Origin: Planctomycetaceae bacterium
GTDB lineage: Bacteria; Planctomycetota; Planctomycetia; Pirellulales; Pirellulaceae
Reading direction: 5' to 3'
Assembly: GCA_007121535.1 (NCBI GenBank)
Contig: SKKK01000186.1
Span: forward strand, 1 to 56,728
Length of the DNA: 56,728 bases
Shown: positions 8,601-16,500 of the stretch, piece by piece
Position numbering within the stretch: position 1 is the first letter of the stretch
Layout of the letters: each line of letters begins with the position of its first letter
Notes under the pieces: generated by a model
What the model saw: the letters and a program-made list of their open reading frames with translations, nothing else
Told to the model about the DNA's origin: nothing
The model's database searches: none
Translations under genes and position numbers: made by a program

Positions 8601-11170
8601 CCGCTGTCCTGAATCGATGTCAGCGTCACCGTCCGGGTGTCGCCCGAGGGGTCGTTGCTTGTGTTTTCATACTGCAAACCGTTGACCAGCGCTTCGGCCT
8701 CGTCTACGTCCATGTCGCCCGTCTTGGTCAGCGTCACGGTAGCCGTCCCGCCGGACACCGACACGCTGTAGTGGATCTCATTCGCGGAAGTCGTTCCGCT
8801 GGTACCGTCGACCAGCGTTACGCTCGTGCCATCTACGACCAGGATCTCGTCGTCCCCGTTCTCAAGCCCCGAGACGGTCAGCTCCAGGGTCTTCACCAGA
8901 TCCCCTGCTTCCACCACGTCGATCGACGTATCGCTGTAAAGGACGACAGGCCCTCCGCCCTCGATGAACGTCGGATCAAGGGCCATCGCTATCAGGGTGG
9001 GCGGATCGTTCACCGGCGTGACGCTGACCTGCGCCGTGACGGGGGGCGTCGAGACGGCTCCGCTGTTGTCTCGAGCGACCACCGCAAAGGCATCCAGGGT
9101 GCCGTATTCGTTCAAGGCCGGCGTCCAGTAGGCGTTGTTCGACGCGTCGATCGTGTCGTTCGTGCCAGCCTCGAAGGCCGTCGCTGAACCGGCGTCGACA
9201 CCGATCTTCAACGTGCCGCTTGCCACCGACTGGACGACGAAGGCCGTCACCGTCCCGTCCACATCCGCTTCGTCCCCCTGGTCTGACAAAGCGGCGAAGG
9301 TGATCTCCACCTGGGTGTCCTCCAACGTCGTGGCGACGGGGGCGGCAAACTCGGTCAGCGTGGGTGGGGTGTTGGCTTCGGTCAACAGAACGTCGCCATC
9401 GATATACTCGATGCGAAAAACGGTGTCTCCCACCGTGAAGATGTCGCCATGATCCAGATCCGCCGTTCCGTCCGCGTTTTTGAAGACACCGTCGAGCGTT
9501 GAAGATGCGCCCGTCGTATCCACGATCTTAAAAACGTCGCCACTGCCGGCGGCAGGGACACTGTCAAGTGTCAGCACCAAATGTGCGCCGCCCAGCGTCA
9601 CCGTACGATCGTCCCCGTTGACGATCAATTGGTCGAAGTTGTTTGTCCCGTTCAGGTTGACCAGAAAGCGTGAGTTGGGTGCAAAGGTCATCGATCCAGC
9701 GATTTCGAAGGTCCCCGTATCCGTCAATCCCGGCGACAGATCGCCTTGCACGGTCAACGTGCCACCCGAAAATGCATCGCCCGAGACATTCTCGGTGATC
9801 ACGGTCCCCTTCAACACCAAATCCAGAGGGCCGTTCGACGAGGTGATGGCCTGATTCAGGATGATCGCGTCGTCGGCATCGAGAGTCAGGATCGGTCCAT
9901 CCTCGTTACCGCCATCTTCCGCCTTGGTGATCTGGGCATCGACCGTGATGACGCCGGGTGTGGTCGTTCCCCCACTAGCCGTCACGATGGTGACGTTCGA
10001 TCCGGCGTTCAAGGCGGCGATGATGTCCGCTGCGTCCAAGGTCGTTGTCGTGTCGTCGTCGGTGGGAGCAAAATTCACGGGGCCCGGATCCCCGTTACCA
10101 CTGGACGTGATGTTGGCCGTCGTATCGGTGATGGTGATGTCCTCGGGGTCCAGCAGCCAAAGGCCTGCCGTGCCCGATGGCGCGGACAGATCGGGCGTCG
10201 TGGCGACCAGCAACTGGTGGCCGGAAGTCTCGATCAAGCCGCCATCCCCCGCCAGACTTCCACCGCGGGCGGTCAGCGTGCCGGACACGCGAGTCACGCC
10301 ATCGGACCACACCACGATCGTGCCACCGTCGCCGCGGGTCATCCCGTCAGCGCTGACCGAAACGTCGCTGCCAACATAGGTGGCCCAGGCGTTGCGGATC
10401 GAGGGATTGGCGCCCAACAGATCGCCCCCGATCAGTACGCGACCTCCGCCGCCGTCACCCGAGGCGTCGATCCTCGCGTCGCCGTACAGCCCGACTCGAT
10501 CACCCAACAGGAATACCTGGCCCCCGACCCCGCTATCCAGCGGGTTCGAGACGTCGATCGTTCCCGAAACCAACAACGTCCCCTCGGCACCCGCATCCAG
10601 AAGCACATCCGCGCCATGACTGGTGATGCGCCCCTCGACCAGGATCGACCCGGCCGTGGCGTACAAATTGCCGCCGTTCAGGTCCAGATCTCCACTAAAT
10701 ATCAACGTGTCGTTCGGACCGGCGATCAGAGAAAAATCCGTGGTCTGCAGTTCTCCGAAACCGGTCACCAGGATCTCGTAGCCAAGCGTTGCGTCCAGCG
10801 GGTTACTACCGGAGAAATCGATCCGCAACGACTCGACACCGGCCGCGTCCTGTACTCGCACTGAGGACACCGAAGACAAATGGACGGGCTCGCTGGGTTC
10901 GCCCTCGATCGAAAGCTCCAGATACTCGCCCTGCCGCGCCGCGTGAAAACTGTTCGCGGCGCCATCATCCGCCGGTGGACTCGCGTCGATCACCAAATGG
11001 CGAAACGGTTCGACCCACGGAACCGTATCGACGCTCAGCACACGGCGATCTTCCAATTCGCGGACGAACAGCGAGGGGAACAGCGCAGCACGATGCCGCC
11101 GTGCTGTCTGCCGGTTGGCACGTTTCCGTCGCGACCGCAAAACTGCTTGAAGCCAAGAGGCTATTCCCAT
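2633..11170 (-). CDS. Giant haemagglutinin/cadherin-like repeat surface protein (2845 aa)
   Basis: This is a very large putative cell-surface or secreted protein. The basic N-terminus leads to LEDRRVLS (residues 39-46), which resembles the LEPR-type export motif seen at the start of planctomycete giant proteins. Residues of about 100-340 read like the filamentous-haemagglutinin family: glycine-rich strands, GGTIVVWSDG, GDGGLIETSG and LLDPEDITI. From about 600 to 1250 there are cadherin-like segments marked by VNDPP, including three 160-residue tandem copies. From about 1700 to 2000 there are three 98-residue copies beginning SLTGTSITLA. A charged Glu/Ser/Ala-rich tail ends the protein. AAGGAG stands upstream of the ATG. 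No autotransporter or sortase signal was recognised. A role in adhesion or the envelope is inferred from the repeats; the kinase that follows may respond to the same surface process. Confidence 0.93.
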   Translation of the reverse strand: MGIASWLQAVLRSRRKRANRQTARRHRAALFPSLFVRELEDRRVLSVDTVPWVEPFRHLVIDASPPADDGAANSFHAARQGEYLELSIEGEPSEPVHLSSVSSVRVQDAAGVESLRIDFSGSNPLDATLGYEILVTGFGELQTTDFSLIAGPNDTLIFSGDLDLNGGNLYATAGSILVEGRITSHGADVLLDAGAEGTLLVSGTIDVSNPLDSGVGGQVFLLGDRVGLYGDARIDASGDGGGGRVLIGGDLLGANPSIRNAWATYVGSDVSVSADGMTRGDGGTIVVWSDGVTRVSGTLTARGGSLAGDGGLIETSGHQLLVATTPDLSAPSGTAGLWLLDPEDITITDTTANITSSGNGDPGPVNFAPTDDDTTTTLDAADIIAALNAGSNVTIVTASGGTTTPGVITVDAQITKAEDGGNEDGPILTLDADDAIILNQAITSSNGPLDLVLKGTVITENVSGDAFSGGTLTVQGDLSPGLTDTGTFEIAGSMTFAPNSRFLVNLNGTNNFDQLIVNGDDRTVTLGGAHLVLTLDSVPAAGSGDVFKIVDTTGASSTLDGVFKNADGTADLDHGDIFTVGDTVFRIEYIDGDVLLTEANTPPTLTEFAAPVATTLEDTQVEITFAALSDQGDEADVDGTVTAFVVQSVASGTLKIGVDAGSATAFEAGTNDTIDASNNAYWTPALNEYGTLDAFAVVARDNSGAVSTPPVTAQVSVTPVNDPPTLIAMALDPTFIEGGGPVVLYSDTSIDVVEAGDLVKTLELTVSGLENGDDEILVVDGTSVTLVDGTSGTTSANEIHYSVSVSGGTATVTLTKTGDMDVDEAEALVNGLQYENTSNDPSGDTRTVTLTSIQDSGGTDDGGQDTTTLDVASTVTIVGVNDPPTLTATGDDPTFTEKEPPVTLYSDTSIDVVEEGDRVKTLVLTVSDLENGPDEILVVDGTSVALVDGANGTTAANGIDYSVTVSGGTATVTLTKTGDMTVAEAEALVDGLAYENTSNDPLGDTRTVTLVSIQDSGGTDDGGQDTTTLDVASTVTVVGVNDPPTLTATGDDPTFTEKEPPVTLYSDTTIDVVEAADRVKTLTLTISGLENAAQEKLIVDGTEVRLTQNRSGTTATNAISYHVTLSDGTATVTLTKSGDMDVDEAEALIDGLQYENASNNPLGDTRTVTLTSIQDSGGTDDGGQDTTILNIVSTVEVVAVNDPPEVDLEDSSDGNDTSRSVVAGGGPTVIAPDAKVTDDDSPNFDEGYVRVTIVNPVVGEDVLSIRHQGDAAGQIGFDSVNVTFGGTLIGTALGGAAGTPLIVSLNDAATPEAVQALVANITYENTKPENPDSVDREIQFVVNDGEDDSQTRTAIVSIVLADTLISLSGNDLIVTDINTPTDDNWTIRLVGSDLEIGNSGRVLVSDVAGLPIYATDEVIVPLASFTGSIVLRSGPGDDAVTLDFSGDLYSRSVLYDGGVGDNQLGLSGGTFASQQFDITDEQAGSIALTGNASISFESVETVASSLNVGTTTVNFSTTGETITVSDSGLPGQTTVESDHAPSITFANPTVTLALNAGGTNDDTIDITDLGSGFDANLMLDGQASGDTVRFSGAIDIGDGGLSVQAQNVQFDAPVAARTLSVTGSAVTQTAALTIADAVSFFVGASDLTLTEAGNQFGGALDVSAGTAQLTSASGMRLGTVSTNSLILTAGDAITGTASTSVTVLNAASLTGTSITLADEADALLDVGGHAGLTATGAGAAGTITIGDLGMVHFGSLTFNAAGAVAIHENSNTELVGINTAGSLVLVSTGALTAADQTELTAASAAQLTGTSITLADSVGDLLSIGGAASLTATGAGAAGTITIGDAGMVLFGTLTFNASGAVMIQEDAGTELSGVNTAGSLVLVSPQALSAVAETSLTVADTASLTGASITLANDADALLSVGGDAEFTALGAGATGTITLGDSGTVLFGTLNFNASGAVAIQEDADTSLTGFNTADSLVLESAGALTNTDQASLIVAGTAHLAGVSITLGDHVTDSIQLGSLNATGGVIWLSANGTLTVIEASATVGDLTLQTDAEIVLVSTLTTAGGTIRLNSPIVLAGGPAPVQVESAGGDVLFNASVDSLAGHTNRLAILAGTGSVMFSDEVGGANPLGGLAVLEAGDIEVAGPVTVFDDGIQFVHTGTLTIEPGAYLIASGSVIQGGGGPVVLGANITSFFGDVHFAGPIRLLGMVGVDTSLGGGTITWSGPVEGGDLLLLSAGAGDVSIGDFVDMPGDLIVASARNVSLYDVSAANLLQMVGSGTTTLRGSVTVSSTIDLGAVGSIAGGIVLSSPEGPIELSTGGFASPSLPDLRMNADVVLESDARLVAVHGVVFTGTIDSQPHAYPSLEIQAGRRGVFFGDSVGDGGSGRELGTLTVQTTGVLSIHDGGVLRTATSVISKLPLRLNVDEKDPGVPFGSGGDRVQRLVGIAEGTSFLTVQWADADAPGPPQMVTGGDVIRLFTSETGDDTWVVISSGDGSGAIVMEELAHEYPIAFLLQLVTEGQNELPVIVTLTSDQSIRLEGRATEDGEIQDLSSTTAKAVSVIPAGQITFTPQAIQFQPPVPLLPITIESRPVAMQANPPTIVRTEEIQTAVEVSLTATRDLVIVQVGPLGEEGEPHLLPDDALEDLEGLFERFVEEGLPNGRYRIYLREIGFPPRKLLEFYKSGRSIGDPVREPGPGSNPLTHDADFDADAAPEREAEAESAGSGAPSAESVDEASSEARSEETDGTLPPLTTASAIAASAAWQASRARERWPAKVKQAMEQAEPRRFTRGARWRRLVERGTRQTKRIGEAITDAPASPLTLPAATEEERMLDNPFDADPKPDQ
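5172..6053. repeat. Three in-frame tandem repeats of 294 bp
   Basis: A 294-base period is visible from the CGTGATCGA blocks at 6026, 5732, 5438 and 5144. Each unit encodes a 98-residue module (SLTGTSITLA...GTITIGD...LTFNASGAV...NTAGSLVLVS) in the giant surface protein, and the fourth block starts a diverged unit. The modules look like beta-helical haemagglutinin-type rungs. Confidence 0.88.
7561..9000. repeat. Three in-frame tandem repeats of 480 bp
   Basis: The same GGATCGTT...GACCGTCGACGCGACGTCCAG text recurs at an exact 480-base spacing near 7561, 8041 and 8521, and the unit borders 9001 as well. Each unit encodes a 160-residue cadherin-like module (VNDPP...YSDTSIDVVE...GTATVTLTK...YENTSNDP). 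Units 2 and 3 are the closest to each other. The array lies inside the giant surface protein and keeps its frame. Confidence 0.9.
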
Positions 11171-11319
11171 CCGTCGGACTCCTTCTCCTCGGTCTTGCTC
11201 GGTTCCTGACAGGGCGAATGATCAGTACTTTTTGATTCCATCAGTTAGGCAATCCAGAGAGCCTGTACCGTTACCGACGCCCATTCTGATGAATCGGGTA
11301 ATTCATGGACGACAAAAAA

Positions 11320-11380
11320 GAATGATTACAACAACGATCGAGGCAGGCAAACGCAACAACCTCTATTGTAGTAATCATTC
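11320..11380. repeat. Inverted repeat in the divergent intergenic region
   Basis: The 301 bases between the giant protein and the next, divergent gene (11171-11471) contain 15-base arms, GAATGATTACAACAA at 11320 and its near-perfect complement at 11366-11380, separated by 31 bases. It could be an operator shared by the two divergent genes or a remnant of a mobile element. No clear promoter boxes were assigned in this stretch. Confidence 0.5.
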
Positions 11381-11471
11381 CGGATAAGTCATCTATTTTG
11401 GCTCACGCTGTCGACACGGCGCATGCATCCTTGCCCAAGGGCATAGAGATACGGCTTGGAAAGCTCACGAA

Positions 11472-12335
11472 ATGGAAAGGCGTTCGCGAATCACCATGAA
11501 TTCTTCAACCGGGTCCCACGCCAAACCGTGCGGTTTTGCTCGAACGGTCGAATTTCGCAAGTGGGGGTTGGTGCGGACGCTGACCGTGTCGGTCTCGCTC
11601 TGGCTGGCCGCTGTCGCTTGCGGTACCGAACTACCTGGACAGTTGCTTGGCGGACAAGGCGACCGGGTTGACCTTTTGCCGGTCCCATCCCATCAACGGT
11701 TCGCTGAGGATGCAGCGAGGCCGTCGAGCGGTCCCCCGCACCGTTCTATTTCGACTCCGGCTTCGGTGCTGACGACTTCGCGTCGCCCGGGGGCAGAGGA
11801 GATTCCGCCGGAAATCGCAGAAGAAATTCCATTGGGAACGGCGGTCGAGCTGGACGTTTCGCCCTTCCTGATCGACTTTCGCCAGCGACCGATCACCGAT
11901 GTGAAAACGAATATCCAACCGCGCTCGCCAAACGTTCCCGACAACGTGTCCGAGACGCGATTGGACGAGTTGGGAGACATCTCGTATGACTCGGTTCTGG
12001 TGCGTCGCTGGATGGGGCTCAGATACTGTTGGGACGCGCCCGTGCTGTACCACAATCCCCTGTATTTCGAAGAAGTCAATCTGGAGCGTTACGGGTACGG
12101 ACCGCGGGGTCTTCGGATCGCCCAGCCGGTGATCTCCGGTGCCCACTTCTTCGCCACCGTGCCCACGCTGCCGTACCAGATGGCAACCCATCGGCCTCGG
12201 CAGCCCGTGTACACCTTGGGACACTACCGACCGGGTAGCCCCGCTCCCTACCGCACGCACTACCCCCCGTTTAGCGTGCCTGGCAGCCTCGCGGAAGCCG
12301 CTGTGATCGTCGGCCTGGTCGCATTGATCCCATAA
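11472..12335 (+). CDS. Planctomycete-type exported protein of unknown function
   Basis: This protein has 287 residues. A basic start is followed by a hydrophobic stretch at about 33-52 (LVRTLTVSVSLWLAAVACG), which fits a signal peptide. The middle is a Pro-rich linker, and the C-terminal half is rich in Tyr, His and Pro (NPLYFEE, RYGYGPRG, AHFFATVPTLPYQM, YTLGHYRPG). This wording matches a paralogous family I recall from Pirellulaceae genomes, for which no function is known to me. ATG at 11496 is an alternative start. It is likely periplasmic or envelope-associated. Confidence 0.75.
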   Translation: MERRSRITMNSSTGSHAKPCGFARTVEFRKWGLVRTLTVSVSLWLAAVACGTELPGQLLGGQGDRVDLLPVPSHQRFAEDAARPSSGPPHRSISTPASVLTTSRRPGAEEIPPEIAEEIPLGTAVELDVSPFLIDFRQRPITDVKTNIQPRSPNVPDNVSETRLDELGDISYDSVLVRRWMGLRYCWDAPVLYHNPLYFEEVNLERYGYGPRGLRIAQPVISGAHFFATVPTLPYQMATHRPRQPVYTLGHYRPGSPAPYRTHYPPFSVPGSLAEAAVIVGLVALIP

Positions 12336-12438
12336 GCTGCAGAATACACACAATCGTTAAAGTCAACCGAGCGTTGCAGACGATTTGAGACCGGTAGGGC
12401 GTAGTTTTCTGGTATCCGTTCCGTGGTGGCTCATATCG

Positions 12439-13410
12439 ATGAACAAGGCTTGCTGGCACAGATGGGGATGCTTGCTGATGGCCGCAATGTGCTTGGGCTG
12501 CGCGACCGTCCCGGCCGCTCCAAGTCCACCTGCACCGGCGGCACCGCCCGTCACTACCGGTCCAGCGACGATCGTCGTGGGTCAGGATCCATGCTGCCCC
12601 AAGCAGACGTTACCGGAATTCCTGGGGATTACGGGATTGTTCCAGGCGGGCGGGGCGCTGGTGACGCGCATCCGATCCCGGTTGGGCATGCGTTTTCCGG
12701 GATTGGAGGGGCGGCCTCCCATGTTGCCCATCACCGATCCTGCCAACCTCGATTCACCGAATCCCGCTGTCTCGGCGGCTGCGGAAATCAAAGCCCAGGA
12801 AGATGCGGCCGATCAAAAGATCAAGGGACTCCGCTACCTGGCGACCATCGGCTGTGGAGGTTGCTATCCGGATGTCGAACAAGCGTTGCTGGCAGGCCTG
12901 GATGACTGTACGGAAGCCGTCCGTTACGAAGCGGCATCAGGCCTGCGTAGTACGGCGGGCAACCCGTGCCATTTCTGTCGCAGCGACAGTTGCTGTAGTC
13001 CGGCCGTACAAGAAAAGCTTCGAGAGGTTGCCTACGGGACGGACGATCACACGGGATGTCACACGGAACCCTCGGCTCGAGTGCGGCGAATGGCCCGGCT
13101 TGCCTTGGCTGGCTGCGGCCCGGTCGCGGAACGCCCCATGCCGCTCGAAGGGCCGGGTGACCCGGACCTGCTCGAAGGTGTCGAGCCACTGGCTCCGGTG
13201 GAATTCACCAACAGCCCCACCAACCCCTCGCGAGCAACGGCCATCCCGGCGGCCAATCGGCAGCCCTTGACACCGACCCATCCGTCGCACACGTCGCATG
13301 CGCCGCACACGTCGCATGCGCCTTGTCGAAGCTGCGCTCCGACCTCTTACCTGGAAGCTCTGCCCGGTTCCTCGGCTTCGGCAGAAGCCCATTTTTTTCC
13401 GAGCAGGTAG
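12439..13410 (+). CDS. Putative lipoprotein with Cys-rich HEAT-like segment
   Basis: This protein has 323 residues from the chosen ATG. That start puts a basic n-region and the hydrophobic stretch GCLLMAAMCLGC at the N-terminus, where LGC is a plausible lipobox. An in-frame ATG at 12385 would add 18 residues before the signal and is less likely. Residues of about 130-240 hold short helical segments with several Cys pairs (CGGCYPDVEQALLAGLDD, CHFCRSDSCC, GCHTEPSARVRRMARLAL), which read like HEAT-type repeats with a cysteine cluster. The C-terminus is Pro/Ser/His-rich and includes a duplicated HTSHAP motif. The function is unknown; it probably lies in the envelope. Confidence 0.75.
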   Translation: MNKACWHRWGCLLMAAMCLGCATVPAAPSPPAPAAPPVTTGPATIVVGQDPCCPKQTLPEFLGITGLFQAGGALVTRIRSRLGMRFPGLEGRPPMLPITDPANLDSPNPAVSAAAEIKAQEDAADQKIKGLRYLATIGCGGCYPDVEQALLAGLDDCTEAVRYEAASGLRSTAGNPCHFCRSDSCCSPAVQEKLREVAYGTDDHTGCHTEPSARVRRMARLALAGCGPVAERPMPLEGPGDPDLLEGVEPLAPVEFTNSPTNPSRATAIPAANRQPLTPTHPSHTSHAPHTSHAPCRSCAPTSYLEALPGSSASAEAHFFPSR

Positions 13411-13546
13411 CTTGTTATACTGGATTGGGTGCGGGTGCGATGGGCACTTGCACGAAACCCAGAAGTCGGTCGTCGGATGTTCGCATCGACTTGGCTCGAC
13501 GGACACCTACCGATACTCTACGAAAACCAGCCCGTAAGGATCGAAG

Positions 13547-16500
13547 ATGCCTCTGCGGACCGAAGCCCCCAACGTATCGTCTCGCCGCACGGTTCCACAA
13601 CGGCGTGGGGTTGCCGCTGCGGAAGCGACGGCCAATTGGAAGACCGGCAGCGCAGCAAAGCGGTCGGGCGCTCGCCGTGGCCGCACCTCATTGCGGCGTA
13701 CCATGGGGCTCGTCCTGCTCGGACTGCTGTTCCTCGGTTCGGCCGCTTCGCTGGTTTATTACGTGATCTTGTCTCCCGCCAAGACACCGATGGTGGCGGC
13801 GATCGCACTGGACTACCGCTGGCCTCTGCCCCCCAACGCCTGGACTCGTGAGGATGTCGACGGGCTGACGGACGCCCTGGGCGGCGAAACGGTGTCGATC
13901 ACCGAAGTGGCCCTTCAAGGGCCATCCAGCTTGAAAGAATTGTCTCGGCAACTGGTCGCCGCGTCCGGTCGGGTTCGGAGAGGCGGGACCGTGATGGTTT
14001 ACGTCAGCGCCCACGCGGCGGTCGATGGGGCGGGGGAACCCTGTCTGCTGCTGCCCGAGTCCGATCCGCTGGACAGCGCCACCTGGTTCCGCTTGAGTGA
14101 TTTGCTGACGGAGCTGAAATCGGTCCAACAGCGCTACGACTGCCGCCATCTTCTGATCCTGGACACCCATCGCCAACACACGAATTGGAGCATCGGACTG
14201 CTGGACGATTTGTCGCAGCGCATCGAAGCCACCGTCCGGCGAGCCGAGGCGCCGAATCTGATGGTCCTGACGTCCGCGTCGTCCGGCCAAGTGGGTTGGA
14301 CCTCGCTGCCCTTGCAAGGATCGGCGTTCGGTTATTGGCTGCGCTACGGCCTGGCTGGTGAGGCGGATACGAACGGTGACGGCCAGGTCAGTGGCCGCGA
14401 GCTGGCGGCCTATCTCCAGCGAAACGTCGATCGCTGGGCTCAGACGCATCGTGCCAGCCGACAAGTGCCGTTGCTGATCCCGGCGGACGCTCCGGATTTT
14501 CCCCTGACCTGGTCGCTCAACCCCCGCGCCCTGGAACGTCTGCGCCGTGCTGACGATTCGCACGCGGTCGAATCGGGTTCGCTGTCGAGGGACAGAATCG
14601 CTTGGCTCTGGAACCAACATGACGAATTGGCCACGTTGCTGCCCGGACACTATGCCCCGCACCGCTGGCACCAGATCCAACACGATTTGTTGTGGCTGGA
14701 GCAGGCGGCGCTGGCGGGCCGAGGCTATCACGAGGTTGTCGAGCGAATGAGTTCGCGATTAGAGGGCGACATACATTCGTTGCTGGAGCAGGTCCGCGAA
14801 TTGGATGCGTCGGCGATCGCTTCACCGATCCGTTTGACTGCGGCGTTGACCGGCGACCGGTCGCTGGCCAATGCGGAAATGACCGTTGGGACGCCACCGC
14901 TGGCCGAATACTTGGGAATACCGCCTGGAGCGGCGCGAGACGCTGGGGACTCGCCCTTCGGCCAGCTCTTGACGCGCCATCGGCCTGTCCAGTTATCGCC
15001 CGACGACCCACTGATCGAGCAGGTGTTGGATCTTCACGAGTACGCTGCCACACTGGCCGTGCCCCGCGAGTTGCCGGACGCAGCCGCCGACTCGAGGGCG
15101 CATCGGGTGATCCGCCCGATGCTCGAGCCGCCGGATCAAGCTCGGCGAACGATCGAAGATCGGCTGTTCGAGGGCGGTTCGTCCGCCACTGAACTGGCGC
15201 GTCAGGTGGTCGACGTCCAACGGCAATATCGGCAACTGGACGTCCAGCAGGCGACGTTAGCTCGGGGCTACCAGGTGCGAGATCGCGTTTGGGCTGCCTT
15301 TCCCTATCTTGCAGCCTGGTCCTGCCGACCTGTGAATCGAGATCTCTCGTCAAACGCCGAGACGGATTCGACGGGAGAGCCATCCGACCTGGATGCACCG
15401 CAGCGGGTGGATGCCTTGTCTGCCTTGACGAACCAACTGGACCGCGCGTTGCAACAAGTCGAACGGGACAGGGGCCGAGACGAGGAATCACCGGATGCAT
15501 TGGCTGCCATCGATACGCTGGCGACCGATGCCAGCGACCAACTGGACGCTCTGCTGGGGTTGCTGGAGGATCAGGCGCGGCGAGTGGCATTGCCCGGACC
15601 GGCCAGCCCGCATTTGCTGAACGAACTGGAGGGTCTGCTGGCGACACCGTTGGTATCCGCCGAGCTACGAGCGACACTGTATTCGCGATATCTGACGGCG
15701 GCGGGCGAGGTGGATCGTGTCGCGGTTCCGCAGGCCGACGACGGGACCGTGGCGGAGACGCAGGAACAGGCGTCCGTCCCGTCAGCAGCAGAAATTGTCG
15801 ACGTGCCCGAGCCAGGGTCATGTCCGCCCGCCCGCTTGGTGGCCGCTCTGCTACCGGGAGACAACGAGCGATGGCTGATCGAGGCGGAACGCGACCTTTC
15901 CGCGTTCGGTGAAACGCTGCGTCAAACGCTTCGGCACGCGGTGCCGTCGGCAGGCAGGATTCCGGCCGACGATCTGCCGATCGATGCCAGCAGCCCGCCG
16001 CGCCGCGAAGATGCGGAGACGGTCGACCCGACCGATCCCTGGCAGCACGACCGTCGTTTGCGGCGGCTGGTCGCACTGGCCAGCCATGGTGTCCGCGATC
16101 CCTTCCAGCCCATGCGTCGACGTGCGCTGCAGGAATTACTGCTGTGGCATGCCAAACAATCGGTCGACGATTTCTGGGGAGTCATCGATCCGGACCGCCC
16201 ACCGTACTTCGAAACCGTCGCGCAGGCACACCTGGACAATGCGGTTCGTTTGGGTTCGCCCGCCCCCCCGATCGCGCGCGAGATCCGGCGACTGGGCGAT
16301 CTGTTGGACCGGCGCAAACAGGCAGCTAGGACGGGGGTGCAGACCCTGTCAACCGACCTGTTGCTGATCGACGAGCATGCGGATCTGACCGCACAAGTCG
16401 GCATCCGCGCGACGCCCCAGACGCCCGACCTTCCCGCAGGAATCGCCACGGTGCGGCTTCGCGACCAACTGGGTCCCCTTCCCGGCACCGATCGTTCGGT

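Noticed and set aside
7561-9000. CRISPR-like regular repeats
   Set aside because: The 480-base units are in frame, protein-coding and contiguous, with no short repeat-spacer pattern; no cas genes are present.
5576-9187. Plus-strand open frame of 1203 codons
   Set aside because: It is antisense to the giant surface protein and is open only because of the GC-rich repeats; its translation is Arg/Gln/His-rich low complexity.
14517-16076. Minus-strand open frame of 519 codons
   Set aside because: It is a shadow of the caspase-like/vWA gene, Pro/Arg-rich with no domain.
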